From Blastobasis lacticolella (lineage: Eukaryota; Arthropoda; Insecta; Lepidoptera; Blastobasidae): 64,000 bases of DNA. The position numbers and the translations under genes are program-made. The notes beneath the pieces were generated by a model. It had not been told where the DNA came from and made no database searches. It saw only the letters and a list, made by a program, of their open reading frames with translations. The stretch lies in assembly GCA_905147135.1 (NCBI GenBank), contig LR990050.1, forward strand, positions 20,582,001 through 20,646,000. The letters are read 5' to 3'. Each line of letters begins with the position of its first letter. Position 1 is the stretch's first letter. Shown in pieces: positions 40,168 to 51,907 of the stretch.

Positions 40168-43100
40168 GGGGTGCTCGGTCGGGTAACCTCCTCGTGTGCC
40201 CGGTTTGCCATTGGTCCCTTTGGGTTACGACCCTGGGGAAGAGTAGCATGGCCGGGACGGTGCACCCTGGGCGCTTGGTTATTAACTTCCCATGAGGGAT
40301 CTTGGTAGCCAAGTGGCTAATAACTCGACGCCGACCCTCTCTCGTCGCCTTCTGGCACTTGAGATGAGGGTCGACCGGTCCTCTCCTGTCGCCTTCTGGC
40401 ACTTGGGATGAAGACCGAACCCGTAGTCCCGAGTCCGGGATCGGGGGCCAGTGGCCGCGTGGAAGGTGAACCACTATAAACAATCATCCGTCAGCCAAGA
40501 CGTAAAAACCTGTAGGGATGTGGGGCCCCCTTGCAGTACTAAGCCCCTACTGGCGAAAGCTATGGCCGAGTCTCATAAGAAAACTACTCCCCGGGAGGGT
40601 CCCAGTACGGCGGTGTCGTCTGGGGAATCCCTCCCCAGTCTCAGAACTGATAGTTCTGGGACTGGGCTGCCGAACTTATACGGGGTCGGCACTTGTGCGA
40701 TGAAGTCCGTGCCCGAGAAGGGCGGTGTTGATGTCTGTGGCCCGAAAACGGGCGGTGTTGGCGGCGCGTCCGCGTCGCTTGTTGCGGGGCCCGGAATGGG
40801 CTCCAAACCCTATAAGGGTATTATTGACATGATTAGAAAGGAGGTAGAGGTGATTAAGTCGCCCCGGGTGGTGCTGAGCATGATGGAACCTCTGGTTTCC
40901 GGGCGTCTCACGCGTTCAGCGCGCCGAATGGATAGTCTCATGAACACACCAAACGACTCCGACGACCTTGCAGGGCTCTGCGGCTCGTCGATGAGTTCGA
41001 TGACCTCCTTCACGGGCGATGAAAGCCTGGAGATGGAGGCCGAACAAGATTCGAGGAAACGGCCTCGGTCGAGACTGGGGACGCAGTCGGATTCCGATTC
41101 CGACGGTAGTGGTCTCTCAGCTCGGCCGAAGCGCAAGGGAAAGGGCAGAGGACGTCCTCCCACAACTGGCCAATACATCGGCCTGGCAGCTGCCAAGGCC
41201 GAACTCATCCGCGTAGAGCGCGATGAGATGGAGCTTCAGGCGGAGAAGGATGTTGCAGAATTGTCTCAGCGAGCAAAGAGCACCAGACAAAACGTGCAGG
41301 CGAATAGGCCGCAAGCTTTGATTGGGCAGAGTGAGCGCCCGTCTATGACGGGTCTCACTAAACAGGCGGATGATGCTTTAAAGGTGGTGGAATTGGTAGC
41401 CACGAAATCAAAGCACTTGAAGGGCACATTTCAGCGTGCACTTAAAGACTCTGTCAAGTCGGTGAAGGAGGCAGTTTATGCCCTCTATGATCGTGCCATG
41501 ACCGACGACACGGCAAAGCTCGAGGCGGAAAACATGCGCCTAAAAGCGACGTTGACTAAGCTTCGTCAGGTATCGGATAACCTCCGAGGCGAGTTGAAGG
41601 CGGCGCAGGAGTCTGTGCGGGCTCTGCCTGCCCGGGCTCCCACCCCGCTGCCGTCTCCTCGGAAGAATGCGGCGGTGAACGTTCCAGATCTTGACGAACT
41701 AGTCGGAAAAATAATGCTGGCTGTCGGCAATATGGTCGACGCCAAGCTGGGGGCTCTGGAGTATAGGCTCCTCCCGGAGAAACGCCTTCGTCCCCCTCTG
41801 GCCTTTGACACGGCCGAGCGGCAAGAGCCACTTGATCTGCCTGAACCCCAGCCGGGTCCTAGTTCTGCCCCTCTACCCCACAAGGGGAAGAAGGGCAAGG
41901 GCAAGAAAACCAGGCCCAAGGTAGTTCTGAGTGCTGCTGCGCAACCGTCGGCTTCACCTGCGGTTTCGCTAATGGCGCAAGGTTCCGTCGCCCTATCCGC
42001 TGCGCCACCAGGTGCTTCATGGTCGGACGTGGTCAAACGGGGCCGCAAAAAAGAAAAGAAGAAAAAGAAGTCCGGCGGAAAGTCGGTGGCTGCGCCTACT
42101 GTTCTGCCTTTGAAGAAGAGAAAGAGGCCCAGAAAGCCTCGGTTGCGTGTTCCTCAATGCTCAGCTGTGGTGTTAAAACTGCAGCCCGAGGCAACTGAAA
42201 GGGACGTAACCTTTGCGAAGAAGATTGCTGAGGCCAGGTCCAAGATAAACCTGGCTGAGATCGGCATTCCAGAGGGGGTGAGATTCCGCAAGGGCTGGAC
42301 TGGAGGAGCTATCCTTGAAGTCCATGGCGCAGCTAGCGCTAGCAGAGCTGACGCGCTTGCGCAGAAGCTGCGTGAAGCCCTTGGCGAAGAGGACTTGCGA
42401 ATCACGCGACCTACTAAGAGCGCAGACTTGCGGCTTGGTGGCCTCGATGACTCGGTCACGTCCGCCGATATTGTGGCTACGGTCGCAATGGCTGGCGAGT
42501 GTGAGGCGGATCTCGTCAAAATCGGCGATATCCGCCGCAGTCCTTCGGGCATCAGCGCAGTGTTTGTGCGTTGCCCGATCGCGGAAGTGGTTAGTGGCGG
42601 CGCCAATCTCGGCGCAGGTGAAACTGCTCGAGTCCAGGCCGTTACGGTGCTACCGCTGCTTGCATGTCGGCCATGCTGCGGCCGATTGCAAATCAGAGGT
42701 GGATCGCAGCGATTTATGTTTTCGCTGTGGTCAAGCCGGCCACAGGGCGACAAGCTGTTCGGCTATGCCGCATTGCGTTGTGTGTGCTGTGGATGGCAAA
42801 TCTGCGGAACACAAGGTGGGGGCAAAGGGTTGTATAACCTCAGCTCTCTCTTCAAAACGTAGCGGAGGCAAGGGCAGGCCACAAGGCAAGCCCAGGCCAA
42901 AACCGGGTCGTAAAAAGCCCGGTGTCCGGAGGGACGCGGAGTAATTCCTGCGTCCCGCCTTGGTGCCTCTGGCGGCGGACGGGCGGGGGCCTGTTCGTCG
43001 ATGAAAGAGAGGCCCGAGAGGAGGCAGCGTGCTCGTGCCCGACACGCTATTTCGTGAGGAAGCTCGCTGACGCGAGCGGTGCTGGCGGGGTACCGGAAGT

Positions 43101-43266
43101 ATACTTCGTTTTCCCGGGACTCCGCCACCTATGCACCGAGAGGGTCACCATTTCAGCGGGTAGGGGGGCGCCCTCAGCGACCTCGAGTCCCGCATAACCC
43201 GCCCGCCTCCCCCGAGGCCGGCGGGTACGCATAAACGCGTTTCCCCATGACAAAAAAAAAAAAAAA
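40168..43266 (+). mobile_element. Type B Gag-only telomeric element 3
   Basis: A complete element from GGGGTGCTCGG to poly(A) (43252-43266), 3.1 kb, bounded by TTAGG repeats on both sides. It contains the 5' UTR, one ORF1 and a 316-nt-class 3' UTR; there is no endonuclease or reverse-transcriptase ORF at all. ORF1 in this copy is damaged near its zinc knuckles. The 3' end shares GCATAACCCGC and GCGTTTCC with type A. Confidence 0.88.
40562..42944 (+). pseudogene. ORF1 (Gag) of type B element 3, frameshifted
   Basis: The frame starts at ATG 40562 (MAESHKKTTPREGPSTAVSS) and runs open to 42862. Near 42580-42610 two small deletions relative to the copy at 60682-63084 shift the frame just before the zinc knuckles, so the knuckles (CYRCLHVGHAAADC, CFRCGQAGHRATSC) are read only in another frame (to 42944). 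Earlier parts are intact: EKGGV/KTGGV motifs, the Ser/Asp-rich acidic stretch, a coiled coil (LEAENMRLKATLTKLRQVSD), a Pro-rich linker, a Lys/Arg block (RGRKKEKKKKKSGG) and the Gag core. RNA binding should be lost. Confidence 0.88.
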
Positions 43267-43288
43267 GGTTAGGTTATGTTAGGTTAGG
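43267..43288 (+). repeat. Telomeric repeat between two opposed poly(A) tails
   Basis: Four units (one variant TTATG) lie between the poly(A) of element 3 and a T-run that is the poly(A) of the minus-strand element 4. The same short TTAGG stretch was therefore used by elements of both orientations. Confidence 0.88.
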
Positions 43289-44088
43289 TTTTTTTTTTTT
43301 TTTTTTTATTGAGGCCCCTTTTATTGGGGTCTCTGCTTTATACCTCAGCATGAGTGCCGAGACTTTGATATTAGGTGGATGTTTAAATAAATTGACACCA
43401 TTGTCGCCCTTTTTACGTCCTTTCCATATGCTTGTTACTGCTATAGTTTATTCTCTCCAAGTTCATTTAAGTGTTTTTGAGTACGTAATTACTACCTTAT
43501 ACGTCCTTATAGCTACACGTTACGTTTTTACTAGCACAAATTCTTAAATATGATACTGTCAATATCTTTTGTGCTTATGTTTTCATATCACAATCTATGG
43601 TCTGATTACATTTTCATATCTGACACTAGGTGTCCTGTATTAAAGCTAGTTATAATATGGGTATGTTCATGTTATATTTATTATTAACTGTTTACATTTG
43701 TAAACGTACATAATGGGTATCTCTTATTCTATTCAGATCTCACGGCTAGGTGTATTGCGAGATATATATAATATGCATGGTTGTGTTAAACTTATTATTA
43801 ACTGTTCACATTCGTAACTTACATTAAGGTATATCTTATTCTATTCAGGTCTTACAGCTAGGATTACTAGGATATTTTTCTTTTCCTATTTGGATTTTTT
43901 TTTTTTTGAATATTTTGTGGTTTTATTTGCAGTTTTTTTTTTTTTGTATTGTCATATTTTAATATACCATAGTAGATGTTATTGTATACTTAACTGTTTC
44001 TTACATCTATCCAGCTTTTGCACTTCTTATTATACTTAATTTCTATACTATTTTTATATGTCCTGTTATATATTGTACAAAATATACA

Positions 44089-45741
44089 TCATACATATCT
44101 TATATTTACTTTGTATTTGTTTAGGTTTTTTGTTGTCTGCAGTTCGACAGCAGAGTGCTGTTTTACTGCAAACTCCTGTTTAATCATAAACAGGTAGTCC
44201 TCTCCAGATTGAGTTTTGCTAAGTTCTGTTGTCGAACTGCAGGTACTGGCTGGCTTACTTATGCTATTTACATTATTTTTGACTGGAGAGAATAAACTAC
44301 TGCTACTGATATGTCTTTTGTTTGTAGGGTTTACATTTGTGTCTTTTCTGAAGTTCTTGACTGCCGCACCGCGTCAATGTAGGCAGTATGCCACTGATGA
44401 TCTGGCTATGGCGTCCCAGCGCGTTTTGACTGGACACACCATGTCAAATGCGTTGTGATCAGTTTTGTCCATTTTGGCTATAGTGCAATTTTTGCAGGTT
44501 GGTTTGTCTCCGATGGCATAAGCGGGGCAATCAGAGCGTATATGAGCGCCTGCGCAATGGCTACAGAGGCTCGTCGTTTGCGTGCAGTACTTTTTGCCGT
44601 GCCCGAAACCCAAACACTTTGTACACTGTATCAGCGGCGACTGGTCGCGCACCGCTCTCTTTTGGAGATCGATGTATACCGCTCCAGCCGCCGTCAGACA
44701 CGCGTGTATTTTTGGTGATACCTGGAGGATCACATGGTTTTCCAGGGGATTTCGTGCACGACGTTTATACTTCACAGCGACTCGAAACTCCTCCTCCGCC
44801 ACACTTTGCAGTAGCCCGCCGTTCTGCTGTCTGATAGCCCCGATTATGTCATCATCTGTATTTTGTATGAGTACATCTTTTATAATAATAAGTGGGTCTT
44901 TATTTGGTGCTTTATGTGCCCGCAGAGTGTCAGAGTGTTTTAGGTGTTCGATTAGTTTTCCAATCTCGTCCTCAGAATTACAACTCAAGACAACTTTTTG
45001 GTTTCGCACCTTTCTTATATTGTCAATATGGATATTGTGTTCTTTTGCACACACTGTCTCACGTATTTCCTTAATTACATCTTCACTAGTGCAGTCTTCT
45101 TTTGTGGATGCGACAATCACCGAGTGGCACGGTGGTGGCACTCTCGCCGATGCACTCGCGGTCAACGATTTGCCCGCCAGTACATCGGCGTCTGAGCGCA
45201 CCCCTTTGGTAATACTCTCGGTGATTGTCTCCTCCACCTCTTTGAACATGGTTTTAGTACGCTCAAATTCCACATCCTGTGTTGTTTTGACACCATCCAA
45301 TTTTGTCAGCACTATCCCCATTTTTTCAGATTGTTCCTGGTTGTGGATCACCATATTGTCGAACATCTGTCCCTGATTTGTGGAAATATTTCCTATGGAG
45401 TCCTTTATTTCTTTCAGCTTATTTGTAAGATCCTTGGTTAGGTTCTCATGCATAGCTTCTCTATGTTCAGCTAATTGTTCGGCTAGTTTTTTCTCGAGCT
45501 CGAGATTCTTTGAATGAAGAAGAGATAATTGCTCAAAAATACGATCTGCGCACTTAATTACTCCCTCTTTGATTGTACCCTTTAGATTCCCTGACATATC
45601 CAGGTACTTTTTCAGGTCTCGTAATACTCCACTACATAGGAGTACTGGGTCATAGGAAGGTGGCTTAACATTTGCGGCGCCGGCGCCGGATGTTCTATTC
45701 CTCTGTGGCGGTGTGGCATACATTGTCACGATGGCAGTCAA
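44089..45741 (-). pseudogene. ORF1 (Gag) of element 4 with internal stop
   Basis: An R1-clade type Gag. The 455-codon frame (45741-44374) has a long coiled coil (LEKKLAEQLAEHREAMHENL region), a Gag core (IREIRETVCAKEHNIHIDNI...KVVLSCNSEDEIGKLIEHLK), and zinc knuckles CTKCLGFGHGKKYC and CSHCAGAHIRSDC plus a variant third (CKNCTIAKMDKTDHNAF...C). It stops at TGA 44376-44374, yet the same frame stays open for another 94 codons to 44089. The stop is therefore probably a recent nonsense change in a Gag of about 550 residues, or a readthrough site. It differs clearly from types A and B. Confidence 0.8.
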
Positions 45742-45871
45742 AACGGGTTCAGTTTAATGTAGGTTCCTTAGAAGCTAGTCAATGTCTTAATTCTAATCAG
45801 TTAACACAATAGTGTACAACTGTAATGTTATAAAATAATGTGGTTTTAATCTATTTAATTCTATATGTATA

Positions 45872-46390
45872 TGTCGTCGCGTGAAGGAAAGGGGTGTATC
45901 AGGATCATTGTCATCAGGGTGGTGATATCAGTATTAGGTCGTATTCGTCCAGATAAATTAAAGAAAAGGTTCACATTTACTCCACTGTATTTATTCCATT
46001 TCATTTTTGCACATCACTTATAATTTCACTAGAATTACAGTTTTAATTAGAATTACAATTTCACTAGAAGAGCGGTATTACAAATGTAGGCAGTTGAGGT
46101 AATTTACTTTCTTATTTCGAAGGTGATTTTAAAATTACTTTATTTTTAACCGTAAATAACACTTTCTATTAACGAACTTCAAACGTAAACAAACGAAATG
46201 TGGAGACAGTTTCAAGACGCGTCACTCCTCGGCGGCGGTCGCGCCAAGAATGGCCGCCACTCGGCCCGAGTCGTGCCGTCGAGACTCTGTCAGCACGCCC
46301 CACCAGAGGGCGCACTCCCACTTCCGTTTTCATCGTCATGAGTCCGTACTATTGACCACATGAGTCCATACTATTGACCGTGATCCGTCA
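45872..46390. repeat. LTR (left) of the non-coding element
   Basis: This 519-bp copy is nearly identical to 50811-51329. It contains GC-rich parts (GGCGGCGGTCGCGCCAAGAA) and a duplicated motif GAGTCC.TACTATTGACC near its right end. Confidence 0.88.
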
Positions 46391-47029
46391 CGGCCGTCCT
46401 GCTGTACACACGTCCTCGTGTGTAATCTGAAACATGAAAACCATAGCACAGTACTATATTCGCTCGGTCACTTCTGACCACAACACATCACCCAAATAAG
46501 TCTTATGAATCATGTGATTGGATCTATCACGACTGCATTAACCCACCAATTCTTCACATAAAACATACGTCCATTATCATTTATCATACTAAACTTTTGT
46601 AGATTGAGAGATAACAACATCATCTTGTACATAAATTATTCTTTATAAGTTGCCGACATAAATTCAGCTACGACTTCAGTTCATTAGAGAGGCGTGACAA
46701 GGTATAACACCAGACTATGAACCATATCACAATTACCACCAATGAAGAAGGTTTAATCATAGTCACTAGTGTTTTCCCCTTGATGCTCTTGTTGAGTGGG
46801 AAACAAGCCCCAATCACAGAGCTCGCGTATCGTCCCCGACGTCCATTACTGTAGGTACTTAGATTCACTACAAATATGTGACATACCTACATCAAATTTT
46901 CAGTACTCAGCAAAAGACCCAATGTTACTTCGAGTGGGATTGAAACACTCCTTCATTAAATGCCATATGATTTTTGGTCATCCGTCAGCGCCATCCTAAT
47001 TTAAAAAGAATAAGTAATGTTACCATACA

Positions 47030-47603
47030 GGAGAAATGACACACAGGCGACGAACCACCACACGACGGACGCCATCAGTCGGGCCGCCACGCAATCAGGC
47101 CGCCACGCAACCAGGCCGCCACGCAACTGGACCTGCACACAAGCGAAATACCACACAGACTAGGTGCCACACAGGTTGGGTGTCACTCTGGTCAGTGCCA
47201 CTCTAATCGTCAAACTATGAGTTTATTCATCATATATCCTGTGTCACGTCTACCAAAGCACGATACAGGTAAGATGTCACACACGGGTAAATTTCACAGA
47301 GGCAAAATGCCACACATAAAAATGCCACACCGTCGAAATGCCATACAGGTAGAATGCCTCACAGGCTAAATACCACACAGACTTAATGTCACACAGACTA
47401 TGCCACACAGGCGAAATGCCACACAGGCGGGAGCCACACAGGCGGGAGCCACACAAGCGGGAGCCACACAGGCGGGAGCCACACAGGCGGGAGCCACACA
47501 GGCGGGAGCCACACAGGCGGGAGCCACACAGGCGGGAGCCACACAGGCGGGAGCCACACAGACGGGAGCCACACAGACGGGAGCCACACAGGCGGGACAA
47601 ATA
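47030..47603 (+). repeat. Minisatellite of CCACACAGGC units
   Basis: 12 near-perfect 15-bp units GCCACACAGGCGGGA lie at 47418-47597, preceded by increasingly degenerate versions from about 47030. The open frames on both strands here are only repeat translations. Confidence 0.9.
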
Positions 47604-49229
47604 AATAGAAGCTGTCTATAGATTCTCAGCTCGTGGTCAATCCTTCGACCAAATCTGTACTAAGTCAGTGATAGGTAACAGTCTATCTGCTATCATAACC
47701 CGGTCAATTCGAACAACTGTTTACGGTGTCATCTCTACAAAAACAACAAAATAAAATAAAATAAAAATAAACATTATTTCGACTGCCCAATATCAAAACT
47801 AAATCAGAAGTTTAATAATAAGAAGCTCTCACGTCTATTTGATACGCCAGTTATAGGTAACAATAGTCCATTTGTTGCCACACCAAAACTAAACAAGCAA
47901 TAATCATCGTCATCGATTTTAACTGTTCGAACGAGTATACTCTATCTAGACTTTACGTTACGTTTTAGCTCCCATTTTGAAACCATTTAACAATGTTTGT
48001 AATAACGAAGGCATCCCATATCAAGCCGCCTTCTAAAAAAATTACAAAATAAAATTTGCTATCTACAGCCACAACATCCGAGACTTTCGGGCCTCTTAGC
48101 CCAATGAGTCACACACATGACTCCCGGGTCACTCCAAGTCAGCCAAATAAATCTGGATGTTTGACCTCAACAACAATTCAGGTACTTAAAAATTTGTACT
48201 GGCAGAAGGATATGAAATCTCACCATTGCTTACACTGTCTCATCTTACTGGCACAACAACGGAACTCAAAATAGTTACTTTATATCAGTAATCAAGGAAA
48301 TTTCAGTACTCAAAGCTAAAAATAATTTATAAAACCGGCTATTGAACTATCACCAAAATATCTGGACTTTCTCATCATCGTTATCGTTCAACACTTTCTC
48401 ACAAAGCTTAAAACAACTACCTGCTATTAGCCACGCTCCCATAGCCTCCATCAGGCCGGTAAGCAACCATAAAACTCTCCCATAGGCTCCATTAGCCCAC
48501 CATCACTGATAAAACACGATCACCTTCATCCGATGATGCAACAAATTTTGAGAAAACAAAACGATCACATAAATCTCATAAAAACCTCGGCTCGATAGTC
48601 GGTCACGTATTGGGTTAGCGTCTTAGATTGATCCGTCTAACAAAGTCTTTATCCAGGTCAAACTAAGTCACATTGACTTAGTACACATGGTTTTCGGTCG
48701 AACTAAGTCACAGGTTTATCTTTAGTTACTCAAAACATAATTCGAAATTATCTACCGTCAATCAGTTCACTTACTCGTGTTAACTTTTTTTTTTTCGTTA
48801 AATAACTTGATACTAATATAAAATTACGTTACTAACCAAACTACCTTTTTTTTGTAGTATTAAAAGAAACGTATATCGGTGATCCCATTTTTACCGCGGA
48901 TATCTTATCTCTCTATTCTACAACATTGGGAAACTACGACCACAATAACAAACATTATACTGAAATATGGAAAATTTCGTTCGAATTTCTCCTGTTAAAT
49001 GTAAACAAACACGCTAATAATTTTTCTCTTTTTTTCTCTCGATACATGTTTGCACCCTCCCGCTCGCATAGAAATCGCGGAGATCGCGGGGTCGTTATTG
49101 AATTTGCACATTCGAAGCCTATGTGAAGCCTATCCTATCTCTAAGACAACATCCTAAAGTACACCAGCTAATTGTTCCACAAACTCACTGCTACGGCATC
49201 CCTGCCACACTGTTATTATCAAATATTTA

Positions 49230-49420
49230 CTTAATCAGCAATCTGGAACGACTTATGGTGACGGGAAAAGTCGAAGGCAAGAGACCCAGAGGCCGAAGTC
49301 CGAAGAGATGGGTGGACCAAATATCCGAACGATTCATCGAAACCGATGGAGACATGCAGTTTACCGAAGATGTCAGGATCCTCAGCAGTGAGGCAACGAT
49401 CAAGAAGAAGATGTCAGTCA
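49230..49420 (+). pseudogene. C-terminal LINE (RTE/jockey-like) fragment
   Basis: The translated part contains VTGKVEGKRPRGRSPKRWVD, typical of the region after the reverse transcriptase in insect LINEs (G-K-x-E-G-x-R-x-R-G-R-x-x-x-R-W). It is short and has no catalytic motif. It lies inside the non-coding LTR element, so it was captured or inserted there. The rest of 46391-50810 shows nothing coding. Confidence 0.5.
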
Positions 49421-50810
49421 GCAGCACCACCATAACTATGCTTACGTACTCAATTTATAAAAATAATAGCACTATGCTTTCCAAGTATTTCTTATTCTTG
49501 TTTTCTGATAACTGACGTGATGTTGGTAATACGTAAAATCATAGCGCACCATGTTTCGAGATGGTAAAATAATCTTAGATTAAATAACACTGTTTTTACT
49601 ATAAACACTGTTTGACATTGGGACGGATTTAACATAATTCTTACTATTTTTGTGGAGTGATTTTTTTTCTTAGTATATTTCTATCAGACAGCCTACATTA
49701 ATTGACATAGGTACCCGCAAAAGCTAACATTTTTAAACTTAGCAGTAGTTTTTGACATTTTTACCAACAAATTGTAACACTGACGTAACTGGCGTTGTTT
49801 ATGTTTTGTTTACATTCTTTCTATTTGTAGTTTCACTAAAGATACAAATAAACCTGCCATTCTCTCTACTAAGGGTATCAATAGTGTTTCTGTCAGAATA
49901 CTTTTCTTAATTGTCAAAGTAAATAACTCCTAAAATCCGCTAGGGAGCCTCTTCAGCACAGGTTTTTACTAAATAATAATTATGTATAGGACTCACCAGA
50001 TAGAGAGGAACTGTTAATATCACATCATTTCTCAGTCATGTACACTCGCAGATTGTCTACCATCGTCGTCCCATGTTGAAACAATCACGTTGAGGCTACC
50101 AGTCCAGCGTTGCATTCCAATGTTGTTCTCGTAGGTGAAGCGAACCGTTGTGCACCATTGTTATGCAATAGAAGAAAATAATTGTATTAGTAAAACAAAA
50201 ATAAAAAAAAATAATATACACCGTTTTTAATTGTTTGATTTTATTTAATCTGCAGAAATCTAAGCAATAATTTACTTGTGGTGTCAAACCACACTGCTAA
50301 ATGAATCTAAATGTAAGCGTTTACTTTAAAGTCATTGAATAAACTTTAGCTGGCTAATTTAGAACTACGCAAATTATTTAACTAACACAAGGAAAATATT
50401 TTACATGAGTAATCTAAATTAAATTTAACAAAAACAAAGAAGCCATACCAAAGTGCCATCCATAGTAAGTTTCACTCGATTTTTAATAATGTTGTCGATA
50501 TCCCAGTGGTGCTCTCGAAGGCCCGGGGTCTGCCTTGACCATGACCCATTTGGTACAGATGATCTGCTGTTTACTTTATGAATCCCCCAATCTTTCTGAC
50601 GAAGTCTTTGTCTTATATCTCGGGGTGTTTGGACTCTTGGCTGCGCTTTGAACATGTTAAATCATTATACATTTTAATGTAGGCAACTCAACTGGATCGA
50701 GTAATCACCTTTCTTTTATTATTACGCTTTCACGTAGCGTATCTGCATTTTCTTTGTTGCTTTTCATCATACCATCTCTTGGGCGTTGCGTTCGTCATCA
50801 CCGCTTCTGA

Positions 50811-51329
50811 TGTCGTCGCGTGAAGGAAAGGGGTGTATCAGGATCATTGTCATCAGGGTGGTGATATCAGTATTAGGTCGTATTCGTCCAGATAAATTAA
50901 AGAAAAGGTTCACATTTACTCCACTGTATTTATTCCATTTCATTTTTGCACATCACTTATAATTTCACTAGAATTACAGTTTTAATTAGAATTACAATTT
51001 CACTAGAAGAGCGGTATTACAAATGTAGGCAGTTGAGGTAATTTACTTTCTTATTTCGAAGGTGATTTTAAAATTACTTTATTTTTAAACGTAAATAACA
51101 CTTTCTATTAACGAACTTCAAACGTAAACAAACGAAATGTGGAGACAGTTTCAAGACGCGTCACTCCTCGGCGGCGGTCGCGCCAAGAATGGCCGCCACT
51201 CGGCCCGAGTCGTGCCGTCGAGACTCTGTCAGCACGCCCCACCAGAGGGCGCACTCCCACTTCCGTTTTCATCGTCATGAGTCCGTACTATTGACCACAT
51301 GAGTCCATACTATTGACCGTGATCCGTCA
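50811..51329. repeat. LTR (right) of the non-coding element
   Basis: This matches the left LTR. The single difference I noticed is AACCGT versus AAACGT in the AT-rich middle. Confidence 0.88.
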
Positions 51330-51439
51330 TATATAATACAATCAGTTTTAACTGTCGAAACCAGACAAATCATCAAGTGCAAAGTACTAATTTGTTTTCT
51401 GGCTTTTTCAGGTATAGCAATTTAAAGGGCAATTGAAAT

Positions 51440-51890
51440 CGGGGACTGTATGGGCTTAATGATTGCGCTTTATCTCGCGATTCCAACTATACCCCGCACA
51501 GGTCTACAAGTGCTTCCGTTTCCGAGATACAGCTCGCGGGGGTGAGTCAGGTGTGAAGGGGGGGAGGGGGGGAGGGGAGAGATTTCGAGGGAATTATGAG
51601 GGGGACAGGCAAGAGGAGGCGTACGACGCGACGTTTTGGGAATAAAAAAGTTTTTTTGGTTTTGGGGATGAAGGGGGATGAGATTTGGAATCCGTTGGGG
51701 TCAAAAGATTAGGTAGCTTCTCCCGATTCCAGGGACACCACGCACAGGTCTGTAGCTGTTCCCGTTCCTGAGATACAGCTCGCGGGGGTGAGGTAGGTGG
51801 GAGGGTTGGGAGGGGGGGGTTGTTTCGTCGGGACGCTAGGGGGAGGGGGGAGGGGGGTGCGGGCCGGGGGGGTATTTGTCGTAGCACTTA
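51440..51890. repeat. Two copies of an about 245-bp GC-rich unit
   Basis: 51479-51553 and 51725-51800 share GAGATACAGCTCGCGGGGGT and the flanking CGCACAGGTCT, each followed by a long G-rich (GGGGAGGGGG) run. It could be a repeated 5' UTR or promoter of element 4. The G-runs may form quadruplexes. Confidence 0.6.
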
Positions 51891-51907
51891 GCTACGCACG
51901 TAGACAC

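Larger units (their letters stand above)
45872..51329. mobile_element. Non-coding LTR element (LARD-like), 5.46 kb
   Basis: Direct repeats of 519 bp (45872-46390, 50811-51329) start TGTCGTCGCG, end GATCCGTCA and differ at one position that I could find. They are flanked by a TATA duplication (45868-45871, 51330-51333). TG...CA ends and a 4-bp duplication are as for Gypsy-group LTR retrotransposons. The 4.4-kb interior has no gag or pol, only minisatellites and a small LINE fragment. It therefore looks like a large non-autonomous LTR retrotransposon moved by another element. Orientation is unclear: AATAAA inside the repeat favours the minus strand. I found no convincing primer-binding site or polypurine tract. 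Confidence 0.75.
43289..51907 (-). mobile_element. TRAS-oriented Gag-only element 4 (minus strand)
   Basis: On the minus strand the element ends with poly(A) joined to (CCTAA)n, the opposite polarity to types A and B. It has ORF1 (45741-44374, with a continuation), an AT-rich 3' UTR of about 0.8 kb (44088-43308) with two diverged copies of an about 115-bp repeat (43676-43752, 43793-43866), and a terminal hairpin with AATAAA in its loop (43308-43333). No reverse transcriptase is found anywhere in it. The 5' region (45742-45871) is interrupted by the 5.46-kb LTR element and probably continues at 51330-51907, which has two copies of an about 245-bp GC-rich repeat. The upstream limit is uncertain. 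Confidence 0.65.

Noticed and set aside
40451..40561. N-terminal extension of type B ORF1 upstream of the ATG
   Set aside because: It is in frame but begins only with GTG, overlaps the conserved 5' UTR, and the ATG at 40562/60682/63840 is present in all copies.
47277..47621. Repetitive proteins on both strands (GSRLC and ATQAG repeats)
   Set aside because: They are translations of the 15-bp minisatellite, open in several frames because the unit is a multiple of three.
45872..51329. A retrovirus-like element with its own genes
   Set aside because: Despite clear LTR-like ends I found no gag, pol or env motif on either strand of the interior.
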